A stretch of DNA of 24,327 nucleotides from Rhodoferax sp. OV413 (GTDB taxonomy: Bacteria > Pseudomonadota > Gammaproteobacteria > Burkholderiales > Burkholderiaceae_C): NCBI GenBank assembly GCA_945861195.1, contig CAMATS010000002.1:1-24327 (forward strand). Direction: 5' to 3'. Shown one piece after another: positions 5,823-14,903 of this stretch; positions within the stretch are counted from its first letter, which is position 1, and the number at the start of each line of letters is the position of its first letter. A program made the position numbers and the translations under genes. The notes under the pieces are model-generated. The model was given only the letters and a program-made list of their open reading frames with translations. It had not been told where the DNA came from and did not search any database.

Positions 5823-8800
5823 ATGACCGACCTGTCCGCCGAATTCAAAGCCCTGGCTAACTACCGGCCCAAGCATAAAGTGCGCTTTGTCACCGCTGCC
5901 AGCCTGTTCGACGGCCATGATGCGGCGATCAACATCATGCGCCGCATCCTGCAGGGCATGGGCGCCGAGGTGATCCATCTGGGCCACAACCGCAGCGTGG
6001 ACGAGGTGGTGACCGCGGCATTGCAAGAAGACGTACAGGGCATCGCCATCAGTTCCTACCAAGGCGGCCATGTGGAGTATTTCAAGTACATGGTTGATTT
6101 GCTGCGCGCGCGTGGCGGCGCCCACATTCAGGTGTTTGGCGGCGGCGGCGGGGTGATTGTGCCGCCCGAGATCCGCGATCTTCAGGCCTATGGCGTGGCC
6201 CGCATCTTCAGCCCTGAAGACGGGCAGCGCATGGGGCTGGCCGGCATGATTGGCGAGATGGTGATGCGCTGCGACCAAGACCTGACGCCGCACGCGCCCA
6301 CCACCATAGCGGCCCTGCAGGGCCACGGCGAGATGGCCTGGCGGGCGCTGGCGCAGTGGATCACGGCGGTGGAAAACGAGAAGGCCAATCCCGCGCTGGC
6401 CCAAGAGATACGGTCTTTGGCTGCTACAAAAAAGATACCGGTGGTGGGGATTACCGGCACGGGTGGCGCGGGCAAGTCCAGCCTGACCGATGAGCTGATT
6501 CGCCGGCTCCGGCTGGACCAGGATGATGCCTTGCGCGTGGCAGTGATCAGCATTGACCCGAGCCGCCGCAAAAGCGGTGGCGCCCTGCTGGGCGACCGCA
6601 TCCGCATGAACGCCATTGGGGTTTGGGCCCCCACGCTTGCCGCTGCGCGTGCTGCGCTGCCCCCCGAGGGGGCTAACCCCGCCTTGGGGCGGCCCGGCGG
6701 CGGGGTTGTTGCCCCCACGCTTGCCGCTGCGCGTGCTGCGCTGCCCCCCGAGGGGGCTAATCCACCTTGGGGCGGCCCGGCGGTGGATTGCGTTGCCCCC
6801 ACGCCTGCCGCTGCGCTGGCGCCGGGGCAGCGGGTTTTTATGCGCAGCCTGGCCACGCGTGATTTTGGCTCCGAGATCAGCGCGGCCTTGCCTGATGTGA
6901 TTGCGGCCTGCAAGGTGGCGGGCTTTGATTTGGTGGTGGTGGAGACCTCGGGGATCGGCCAGGGCGATGCCGCCATCGTGCCGCATGTGGATATACCGCT
7001 GTATGTCATGACGCCCGAGTTTGGCGCGGCCAGCCAGTTGGAGAAGATCGACATGCTCGACTTTGCCGAGTTTGTGGCCATCAACAAGTTTGACCGCAAG
7101 GGCTCGCTCGACGCCCTGCGCGACGTGGCCAAGCAGGTGCAGCGCAACAAAGAGGCCTGGACCACGCCCATGGCAGAGATGCCGGTGTTTGGCACCATGG
7201 CGGCGCGTTTCAATGACGATGGCGTGACCGCCTTGTACCAGTCGCTGTTGCAGCGCTTGGCTGTGCTGGGTTTGCCGGTACGGCCCTCGCACCTGCCGCA
7301 GGTGGCCGTGCGCCACAGCACCAACCAGACACCCGTGGTGCCGGCGGCGCGCACCCGTTACCTGGCCGAGATCAGCGACACCGTGCGCGGCTACAAGGCG
7401 CGGGCCCGCAGCCAGGCCCGGCTGGTCCGCGAAATCCAACAGTTGCGCGAATCGGCCCGCATGCTCAGGGAAGCGGACGCTACCAAGACCCGGGCCGTGG
7501 AAGCCGTGCTGGACCTGGCTGGCCAGCGAGACGCCCACCTGGGTGCCCCCGAGCGTCAGCTGCTGGCGCAGTGGCCGGCCATGCAGGCGGCCTATGCCGG
7601 CGACGAGTTCGTGGTGAAAATCCGCGACAAGGAAATCCGCACCGCGCTCACCACCAAGTCGCTCAGCGGCACCACCATCCGCAAGGTGGCGCTGCCGCAG
7701 TACGAAGACCATGGCGAAATCCTGAAATGGCTGCTGCTCGACAACCTGCCGGGCAACTACCCCTACACCGCTGGCACCTTTGCCTTCAAGCGCGAGGGCG
7801 AGGACCCCACCCGCATGTTTGCCGGAGAGGGCGACGCTTTTCGCACCAACACCCGCTTCAAGCTCTTGAGCGCGGGCATGGCGGCCAAGCGCTTGTCCAC
7901 AGCGTTTGACTCGGTCACGCTGTATGGCAACGACCCCGACCTGCGGCCAGACATCTACGGCAAGGTGGGCAACTCAGGCGTGTCAATCGCCACGCTGGAC
8001 GACATGAAGGTGCTCTACAGCGGGTTCGATCTGTGCAGCCCGTCCACCAGCGTCAGCATGACCATCAACGGCCCGGCGCCCAGCATCCTGGCGATGTTCA
8101 TGAACACGGCCATTGACCAGAATATTGACAAGTTCAAGGCCGACAACGGCCGAGAGCCGACCGATACCGAACTGAAAAAGATCCGCGGGTGGGTGCAAGA
8201 AAACGTGCGTGGCACGGTGCAGGCCGACATCCTGAAAGAAGACCAGGGCCAGAACACCTGCATCTTCAGCACCGAGTTCAGCCTGAAGGTGATGGGTGAT
8301 GTGGCCGAGTATTTTGTCAAGCACCGGGTACGTAATTTTTACTCGGTGTCGATCAGTGGCTACCACATTGCCGAGGCCGGCGCCAACCCGATCAGCCAAC
8401 TGGCCTTCACGCTGAGCAACGGCTTCACCTTTGTCGAGGCTTACCTGGCGCGCGGCATGCATATTGATGACTTTGCGCCCAACCTGAGTTTTTTCTTCAG
8501 CAACGGCATGGACCCCGAATACACCGTGATGGGTCGGGTAGCCCGGCGCATCTGGGCGGTGGCCATGAGAGAGAAATACGGCGCCAACGAGCGCAGCCAG
8601 AAGCTCAAATACCACATCCAGACCAGCGGGCGCAGCCTGCATGCGCAGGAGATCCAGTTCAATGACATCCGCACCACGCTGCAGGCACTGATCGCGATTT
8701 ACGACAACTGCAACAGCCTGCACACCAATGCGTTCGATGAGGCCATCACCACCCCGACCGAAGACTCGGTGCGCCGCGCCATGGCAATCCAGCTGATCAT

Positions 8801-9308
8801 CAACCGTGAGTGGGGCCTGGCCAAGAACGAAAACCCGTCCCAGGGCGCCTTCATCATCGAAGAGCTGACCGAGCTGGTGGAAGAAGCGGTGTTGACCGAG
8901 TTCTCCGCAATAGCCGAGCGCGGTGGTGTGCTGGGCGCCATGGAAACCGGTTACCAGCGGGGCCGCATCCAGGACGAGTCGATGCACTACGAAATGCTCA
9001 AGCACACGGGTGAGCTGCCCATCATCGGCGTCAACACCTTCCGTAACCCGAACGGTGACGCGGTGCTCGACAAGCTCGAGCTCGCCCGCTCGACCGACGA
9101 GGAAAAGCAGAGCCAGCTGCAGCGACTGGCCGACTTCCATGCCCGGCACGCCAACCAGGCACCGGCGATGCTCAAGCGCCTGCAACAGGTGGTGATTGAG
9201 GACCAGAACGTGTTTGAGGTGCTGATGGAAGCCGTGCGGGTCTGCTCCCTGGGCCAGATCACCAATGCCTTGTTTGAGGTGGGTGGGCAGTACCGGCGTA
9301 ACATGTAA
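5823..9308 (+). CDS. icmF: Fused isobutyryl-CoA mutase (IcmF) with in-frame repeat insertion
   Basis: A 1161-residue cytoplasmic, adenosylcobalamin-dependent enzyme that interconverts isobutyryl-CoA and n-butyryl-CoA. Domain order is that of IcmF. A B12-binding domain (about 18-150) has the axial-ligand motif DGHD (His32). A MeaB-like G-protein chaperone domain (about 200-480) has P-loop GTGGAGKSS (212-220), ETSGIGQGD (374-382) and NKFD (421-424). A linker follows, and then a mutase barrel (about 600-1161). IcmF is usually near 1090 residues. The excess is at about 266-335, where repetitive Ala/Pro/Gly-rich sequence separates GDRIRMNAI from FMRSLATRD, segments that are normally only a few residues apart. 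All recognisable G motifs remain, but whether GTPase gating still works is unknown. The ATG at 5823 has GGAG eight bases upstream. A LiuR-like operator precedes it. An EamA-type permease follows after 29 bases. Confidence 0.95.
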   Translation: MTDLSAEFKALANYRPKHKVRFVTAASLFDGHDAAINIMRRILQGMGAEVIHLGHNRSVDEVVTAALQEDVQGIAISSYQGGHVEYFKYMVDLLRARGGAHIQVFGGGGGVIVPPEIRDLQAYGVARIFSPEDGQRMGLAGMIGEMVMRCDQDLTPHAPTTIAALQGHGEMAWRALAQWITAVENEKANPALAQEIRSLAATKKIPVVGITGTGGAGKSSLTDELIRRLRLDQDDALRVAVISIDPSRRKSGGALLGDRIRMNAIGVWAPTLAAARAALPPEGANPALGRPGGGVVAPTLAAARAALPPEGANPPWGGPAVDCVAPTPAAALAPGQRVFMRSLATRDFGSEISAALPDVIAACKVAGFDLVVVETSGIGQGDAAIVPHVDIPLYVMTPEFGAASQLEKIDMLDFAEFVAINKFDRKGSLDALRDVAKQVQRNKEAWTTPMAEMPVFGTMAARFNDDGVTALYQSLLQRLAVLGLPVRPSHLPQVAVRHSTNQTPVVPAARTRYLAEISDTVRGYKARARSQARLVREIQQLRESARMLREADATKTRAVEAVLDLAGQRDAHLGAPERQLLAQWPAMQAAYAGDEFVVKIRDKEIRTALTTKSLSGTTIRKVALPQYEDHGEILKWLLLDNLPGNYPYTAGTFAFKREGEDPTRMFAGEGDAFRTNTRFKLLSAGMAAKRLSTAFDSVTLYGNDPDLRPDIYGKVGNSGVSIATLDDMKVLYSGFDLCSPSTSVSMTINGPAPSILAMFMNTAIDQNIDKFKADNGREPTDTELKKIRGWVQENVRGTVQADILKEDQGQNTCIFSTEFSLKVMGDVAEYFVKHRVRNFYSVSISGYHIAEAGANPISQLAFTLSNGFTFVEAYLARGMHIDDFAPNLSFFFSNGMDPEYTVMGRVARRIWAVAMREKYGANERSQKLKYHIQTSGRSLHAQEIQFNDIRTTLQALIAIYDNCNSLHTNAFDEAITTPTEDSVRRAMAIQLIINREWGLAKNENPSQGAFIIEELTELVEEAVLTEFSAIAERGGVLGAMETGYQRGRIQDESMHYEMLKHTGELPIIGVNTFRNPNGDAVLDKLELARSTDEEKQSQLQRLADFHARHANQAPAMLKRLQQVVIEDQNVFEVLMEAVRVCSLGQITNALFEVGGQYRRNM
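6627..6817 (+). repeat. 84-bp GC-rich palindromic tandem repeat inside icmF
   Basis: Unit 1 is 6627-6710, unit 2 is 6711-6794, and a partial third unit is 6795-6817. The period is exactly 84 bases (28 codons), so the frame is preserved. The first 48 bases of units 1 and 2 are identical and include GCCCCC-CGA-GGGGGC, a 6-bp hairpin. The second half of each unit is a hairpin with a conserved 15-base loop (6684-6698 and 6767-6781) and arms that differ between units but remain complementary. This type of element, with CCCCCGAGGGGG and GGGGCGGCCCGG cores, is one I recall as common between genes in Comamonadaceae; here it is inside a coding sequence. Confidence 0.9.
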
Positions 9309-9337
9309 GGCTTGCCAACCCCTGACCCTGGGCCTGT

Positions 9338-10174
9338 TTGGACACCATCTACATTCTGGCTGCCCTGGGCAGCGCCCTCTTGCATGCCACCTGGAACGCA
9401 GCCGTCAAATCTACCGGGCAGCACACAGCGGTCATGACGGGCCAGATGCTGGTGGCAGGGCTGGTCGGCCTGCCGGTGCTGTTCTTTGTTGATTTCCTCC
9501 GGTGGGAGTCTTTGGTGTGGATCGCCGCCTCAGCCCTGTTCAATGTGATGGGGATCAAGGCCATTTTGCGGGCCTATGACCATGGCGAATTCGGCCTGGT
9601 GTACCCGATGTCGCGCGCCATCATGATCATGCTGGTGGTGCCGCTGTCGACCTTGCTCGCACACGAGCGGCTGTCAACCGGCGCCATGCTGGGTATTGCG
9701 CTGATCATTGCGGCGCTGGCGCTGCTGGCGATGAGTGCGCGCCACGGTCAGAATTTGTCGCGCCAGGTGCTGATCTGGACTGGCGTGGGCGGAGTCTTGA
9801 GCGCTTGCTCAGTGCTGATCGACGCCAATGGTATTCGCCAATCGGGTTCGCCTTTTGCCTATGGCTGCCTGACGGCAATCTTCAACGCGGCGAATATGGC
9901 CTGGCAGCAGCGCCGTCTGCCCGGTCTGGTGGCTACCATCCGCCGCCATGCCCATGTGACGCTGTGGACGGGCGTGCTGTCGATGGTCTCTTACCTGCTG
10001 ATTGTCTGGGTGTTCAGCAAGGCGTCCATTGCCGGTGCGGCGGCTCTGCGCGACACCAGTTCGGTGTTTGCTGTGCTGATCGCGATGGTATTCATGAAAG
10101 AGGCCATCAGCCGCATCAAGTTGCTGGCCGTGGCCCTGGCCATTGCGGCCATTCCCTTGATGCGTTTGCCCTGA
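9338..10174 (+). CDS. EamA/DMT-superfamily transporter, TTG start
   Basis: A 278-residue integral membrane protein with about ten hydrophobic segments in two repeats, as in drug/metabolite transporters of the EamA type. The first helix carries LAALGSALLHATWNAAVK, a typical EamA opening; LVYPMSRA near residue 88 and the SVFAVLIAMVFMKE segment near the C-terminus are also typical. The only usable start is the TTG at 9338. An in-frame stop lies at 9323 and the next ATG would delete the first helix. The Shine-Dalgarno is weak. The gene begins 29 bases after icmF with no terminator between, so the two are probably co-transcribed and this protein may be translated at low level. The substrate is unknown; export of a small metabolite is the usual role of the family. 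Confidence 0.85.
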   Translation: MDTIYILAALGSALLHATWNAAVKSTGQHTAVMTGQMLVAGLVGLPVLFFVDFLRWESLVWIAASALFNVMGIKAILRAYDHGEFGLVYPMSRAIMIMLVVPLSTLLAHERLSTGAMLGIALIIAALALLAMSARHGQNLSRQVLIWTGVGGVLSACSVLIDANGIRQSGSPFAYGCLTAIFNAANMAWQQRRLPGLVATIRRHAHVTLWTGVLSMVSYLLIVWVFSKASIAGAAALRDTSSVFAVLIAMVFMKEAISRIKLLAVALAIAAIPLMRLP

Positions 10175-10208
10175 GAGTTGTGCGTTCTGGCGCCCGTTGC
10201 GGCGAGCG

Positions 10209-10263
10209 CAAGCGCAGTGGGCTATCAACCGCCTTTGTGCGGGCGCTTACCGGGGTTTTTTTT
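10209..10263 (+). terminator. Possible terminator after the EamA gene
   Basis: AAGCGC (10209-10214) can pair with GCGCTT (10242-10247), next to an inner CCGC-CTTTGT-GCGG hairpin (10228-10241). Seven bases then separate the structure from nine Ts at 10255-10263. The T tract is striking, but the stem is imperfect and not flush with it. Confidence 0.45.
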
Positions 10264-10392
10264 GTTGTTGGTGGCAGTGCCGCGCTCGAGGCTGCGTTTT
10301 TGGCCCTTTGGGGCGGTGAAGCAAACACCCTTGGGCGGCACCGGGCGTGGGCTTGCAACACGTTCAGCTTCAGTACGAAATTCTTTGGCCAT
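10246..10392 (-). CDS. Candidate 48-residue basic small protein
   Basis: Not recognised. The open frame begins MAKEFRTEAERV and ends TNNKKKPR, is rich in Lys and Arg, and has no hydrophobic segment. The support is a well-placed GGAG eight bases before the ATG and the location in a gap otherwise free of genes. Its KKK codons are the complement of the nine-T tract that may serve as terminator for the plus-strand gene, so one of the two readings may be incidental. It would be divergent from the SDR gene, with 119 bases between the starts. It is too short for coding statistics to be trusted. Confidence 0.35.
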
Positions 10393-10434
10393 GACACGGA
10401 CTCCATTGAGAAAAAGAACGCGATTATCCCCGCT

Positions 10435-10474
10435 CTTGGGCGCTGCCGCCCAAGTGACTGCCGCCCTCGCGGCA
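10435..10474. promoter_or_regulatory. Two adjacent hairpins in the leader of the SDR gene
   Basis: CTTGGGCG-CTGC-CGCCCAAG (10435-10454, 8-bp stem) is followed four bases later by TGCCGC-CCTC-GCGGCA (10459-10474, 6-bp stem). A CTAAGCTTAG palindrome (10480-10489) and then the SDR Shine-Dalgarno come next. Neither hairpin has a T tract. They may be leader structures or operators in the divergent region; the function is unknown. With the T tract and the small frame, these are what I see in the 337-base gap 10175-10511. Confidence 0.4.
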
Positions 10475-10511
10475 TCAAGCTAAGCTTAGGCTTCAAAAAG
10501 GAGCGACGACG

Positions 10512-11276
10512 ATGGACAAACTTTTTTCTCTTGAAGGCCGAATCGCCCTGATTACAGGTGGCTCGCGTGGTATCGGGCGCATGATTGCAGCGGGTTTTTT
10601 GGCCCAGGGAGCCAAGGTCTATATCTCGTCGCGCAAGGCGCAGGTCTGTGATCAGGCGGCGAGCGAATTGGCGGCTTTGGGTCATTGTGTCTCCCTGCCC
10701 GCCGATGTCTCGACGGTTGTCGGCGCCCAGGCGCTGGCAACAGCCTTCGCGGCGCACGAGCAGCAACTCGATATATTGGTCAACAACGCCGGCGCTGCCT
10801 GGGGCGCGCCGTTTGACGACTTTCCCGAGAGTGGCTGGGACAAGGTGGTGGACCTGAACCTGAAAGCGCCGTTTTTCCTGACCCAGGCCCTGGCGGCTCA
10901 TCTGCGCCTGGCCGGCAAGCAGCGGGTGGCCAAGGTGATCAACATCGCTTCGATTGACGGTGTGTCAGTCAACCCGCTAGAAACCTACTCCTATGCCGCC
11001 AGCAAAGCCGGCCTGGTGCACCTGACCCGGCGTATGGCGCTGCGCCTGATCCAGGACAACATTGCAGTCACCGCGATTGCTCCCGGCGCTTTTGCCTCTG
11101 AGATGAACCGGGAGGCGCGGGACCGCAGCGTCGAAGTGGCAGCCCAGATCCCGGCCGGCCGTATTGGCGTGGACCAGGACATGGCCGGCGCTGCGATTTA
11201 CCTGGCCTCGCGTGCTGGCGATTACGTGGTGGGCGAAACCCTGGTGGTGGACGGCGGCGTCACGCTCAAGCGCTGA
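10512..11276 (+). CDS. Short-chain dehydrogenase/reductase, 3-oxoacyl reductase (RhlG)-like
   Basis: A 254-residue classical SDR, which is the standard length. The Rossmann cofactor motif TGGSRGIG is at 15-22, NNAG at 91-94, and the catalytic tetrad is Asn116, Ser147 (NIASIDG), Tyr161 and Lys165 (YAASK). SSRK after the second strand (39-42) places an Arg where NADPH-preferring SDRs bind the 2'-phosphate, so NADPH is likely. The start at 10512 has an excellent Shine-Dalgarno (AAAAAGGAG). Overall it resembles the RhlG and 3-oxoacyl-ACP reductase branch, but a specific substrate cannot be assigned. It appears to be a single-gene unit with structured leader DNA. The 115 bases after it hold no gene or clear terminator, and the next gene is convergent. 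Confidence 0.88.
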   Translation: MDKLFSLEGRIALITGGSRGIGRMIAAGFLAQGAKVYISSRKAQVCDQAASELAALGHCVSLPADVSTVVGAQALATAFAAHEQQLDILVNNAGAAWGAPFDDFPESGWDKVVDLNLKAPFFLTQALAAHLRLAGKQRVAKVINIASIDGVSVNPLETYSYAASKAGLVHLTRRMALRLIQDNIAVTAIAPGAFASEMNREARDRSVEVAAQIPAGRIGVDQDMAGAAIYLASRAGDYVVGETLVVDGGVTLKR

Positions 11277-11391
11277 GCGCAGCACAGCCGCAGTGGGCGG
11301 CATGGTCGCACCGCCAGGGGTGGGGCACAGCACCTGAACACCGAGTTGGCGCCTAAAACGCCGGTCACTGTGGCGCCTGCCTGGCGCGGGG

Positions 11392-11625
11392 TCAGTTCAG
11401 CAGTTCGATCTCCAGGACCTCAAATTCTTCAGCCTCAATCGCCGCATCGAAGGCGGCGCGGCTGTCCAGGCTCTGCTGTGTGTAGGGAATCAGCGGCCTG
11501 TCGAGCGGGCGCAATGTGTGCCGGCGCAGGCGCTGGAGTTGCTCTGAGCGCTCCATGGCCTGCAAAACCAACTCGGGCTCCATCATCAGACTGAATGGGT
11601 TGAGGCTAATTTCGGCGGTCTTCAT
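11392..11625 (-). CDS. Conserved hypothetical small protein, 77 residues
   Basis: Function unknown. The protein starts MKTAEISLNPFSLMMEPELVLQAMERSEQL, continues with RPLDRPLIPY, and ends in an acidic stretch (AAIEAEEFEVLEIE). The pattern of a LNPFSLxMxPExVLxAMExSExL core followed by a proline-rich turn and acidic tail is one I associate with small uncharacterised Comamonadaceae proteins. No transmembrane or metal-binding motif is seen. The ATG at 11625 has GGAG seven bases upstream on the minus strand, which decides the start. It lies downstream of dbpA on the same strand, 129 bases away, and is convergent with the SDR gene. Confidence 0.65.
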   Translation of the reverse strand: MKTAEISLNPFSLMMEPELVLQAMERSEQLQRLRRHTLRPLDRPLIPYTQQSLDSRAAFDAAIEAEEFEVLEIELLN

Positions 11626-11754
11626 CTGGCATCTCCGGTGGGTTTCAGGGCGCTTGAGCGCTTGGGAGAACTTTAGTCCCGGGGTCTGTCGCCTGAAGTC
11701 AGGAAGTCGCTGTAAAGCACGTCAGAATTTCCCCTACAAGCCGCAATGACGCGG

Positions 11755-13212
<1,458 letters not shown>

Positions 13213-13234
13213 GGCGGATACGACGGCCTGGTGG

Positions 13235-14797
13235 TCAGGCGTAATAGCGGGCCACGTGGTCTTCAAAGCTGCCCTGCTCGGCGGCCTCGAGTTGCACTTG
13301 CCGGCTTAGCGAGGCTTGCACACTCGCCTCAAACCGTGCGCGGGTGGCCGGGTCTAGCGCTTGCGTGAGCAGGTTTTGCTGGTGTTGGTGCGCCAGAGCC
13401 AGGCTGTAGCTTTGGAACCCGCCGGCCTGATGCACGCCTTCGAGCACCTGCGCCGACGGGGTGAGCTCGGGATGGTCGATGCGCTGGCGCAGGGTACTCA
13501 GTGTCTGGCTATAGCGTTGGCCGCTGTAGGCGGCGTCGAGCATCTCGGCAAAGGGCAGCAGGTCTTCAAACAGCGCATGGGCCAGGGGCCGCATGGGCTG
13601 TTCGCGGTTATGCGCCAGCAATTGCAAATCGCTCGCCCGACCGTGGTGCACCACGCGCCGCTTGTTCTCGTTGTTCTCGGCCTGTTCCCGGCTGCTGATG
13701 GGCGGGCTGTCGCGAAACAAGCACATCAGCAGCAGCATGTCCGCAAAATTTCCCTGCTCCGGCGCAATGCCAATGTCTAGGCTTGGGTTGAGATCAAACA
13801 GCCGGACTTCCAGGTATTCCACGCCATAGGCTTGCAGCGCCTTGGCCGGCCGCTCGCCCTGTTTGCCAATGCGCTTGGGCCGTATACCCGCGTAAAACTC
13901 ATTTTCAATTTGCAGCAAGTTGGCATTGAGTTGCCGCCATTGCCCGCCGTCGCGAACACCGATGGCCTGATAAAAAGGGTCGGGGGTGCTGATCGCGGTC
14001 TCCAGCGCCTGGGTGTAGTCGGCCAGCGAGTTGAAGCTGACCTGCAGGTTGGCCTGCGCACGGTTTTGGTAGCCCAGGTCACTCATGCGCAGGCTGGTGG
14101 CATCGGGGCCGTACAACGTGCCCGGCAGCAGTTCCAGCAGGTCAGCCTTTTGCCCCTGCAAGAACGATGTGCTCAGGGCCGGCGAGGCGCCAAACAGGTA
14201 GGGAATCAGCCAGCTGTAACGCAAAAAATTGCGCGCCAGGGCAAAGTAGCGTTCGCTGACAAAGTCGACCCCGGCTTGCACCGGCGGGCACAGGTCCTGC
14301 AGGCTGACCCAAAACTCTGCCGGCAGCGACCAGTTGTAGTGCGCCCCTGCGATGGCCTGCATCCGACGGCCATAGCGCAGCCCCAGGCCTTCGCGGTAGA
14401 CCTGCTTGAAGCGCGCTGCATGGGAATTTCCGTAGTCGGCCAGCTCAATGTCGGTATCGTCGCTGATGGGGCAGGGCATGGAGCCGGCCCACATCAGTTC
14501 TGAGCCCAGCTTCGGCGCCACAAAGCGGTGGATATCGCGCAGAAACTCCAGCGGGAAATCCAGATCCTGCGAAGGCGGGGTGATGAACTCCAGCAGCGCT
14601 TCGGCGTAGTCGGTGGTGATCCAGGGGTGGGTGAGCTTAGAGCCAAACGCCCGGGGGTGCGGTGTACGGGCCAGCACGCCGGAGGCATCCACCCGCAGGC
14701 ATTCGCGCTCAAAGCCGCGGGTGATGCCCCGCAAAACCTGGGCTTGGCTGCTGCTGGCAAACTCGCGCAGCGCATCGCAGCATGTGAACTTCAGCAT
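13235..14797 (-). CDS. gshA: Glutamate-cysteine ligase, proteobacterial GshA type
   Basis: A 520-residue cytoplasmic enzyme that joins glutamate and cysteine with ATP in the first step of glutathione synthesis. Length matches E. coli GshA (518). Family segments include RGFERECLRV (27-36, with metal-binding glutamates), TTDYAEALLEFITP (61-74) and GAHYNWSLP (151-159). The preferred start is the ATG at 14797, with GAGG upstream on the minus strand; a TTG at 14818 is possible but unnecessary. The glutathione synthetase gene is not in the window. It is divergent from amn across a 106-base gap and is followed closely by dbpA. Confidence 0.94.
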   Translation of the reverse strand: MLKFTCCDALREFASSSQAQVLRGITRGFERECLRVDASGVLARTPHPRAFGSKLTHPWITTDYAEALLEFITPPSQDLDFPLEFLRDIHRFVAPKLGSELMWAGSMPCPISDDTDIELADYGNSHAARFKQVYREGLGLRYGRRMQAIAGAHYNWSLPAEFWVSLQDLCPPVQAGVDFVSERYFALARNFLRYSWLIPYLFGASPALSTSFLQGQKADLLELLPGTLYGPDATSLRMSDLGYQNRAQANLQVSFNSLADYTQALETAISTPDPFYQAIGVRDGGQWRQLNANLLQIENEFYAGIRPKRIGKQGERPAKALQAYGVEYLEVRLFDLNPSLDIGIAPEQGNFADMLLLMCLFRDSPPISSREQAENNENKRRVVHHGRASDLQLLAHNREQPMRPLAHALFEDLLPFAEMLDAAYSGQRYSQTLSTLRQRIDHPELTPSAQVLEGVHQAGGFQSYSLALAHQHQQNLLTQALDPATRARFEASVQASLSRQVQLEAAEQGSFEDHVARYYA

Positions 14798-14890
14798 GGG
14801 TACGGACTTCCTCGTCAAAAACCGGGCTGAGTATGGCAGTTTTAAGCGCCGCGCGCCGCCACGGTGCGCCAGCGAGTCTCGTGAAGCACC

Positions 14891-14896
14891 GATAAT
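14891..14896 (+). promoter_or_regulatory. -10-like element just before amn
   Basis: GATAAT matches the sigma-70 -10 consensus at five of six positions and sits seven bases before the amn ATG, where no Shine-Dalgarno is present. If used, transcription would start at or next to the ATG and the mRNA would be leaderless. No good -35 is seen at 17 bases. Confidence 0.3.
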
Positions 14897-14903
14897 CCAC
14901 TTG

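Noticed and set aside
6627..6817. CRISPR or VNTR-type array reading of the icmF repeats
   Set aside because: There are no spacers, the units are contiguous, and the second half of each unit varies only in its hairpin arms; it is a tandem palindromic element.
5769..7712. 647-codon open frame on the minus strand opposite icmF
   Set aside because: It is antisense to well-conserved IcmF domains, has no recognisable domain, and is His/Arg/Gly-rich in the manner of GC-rich shadow frames.
13213..13266. Extended dbpA start at a TTG inside gshA
   Set aside because: It would add 18 residues without similarity to the family and use a rare start; the ATG at 13212 suffices.
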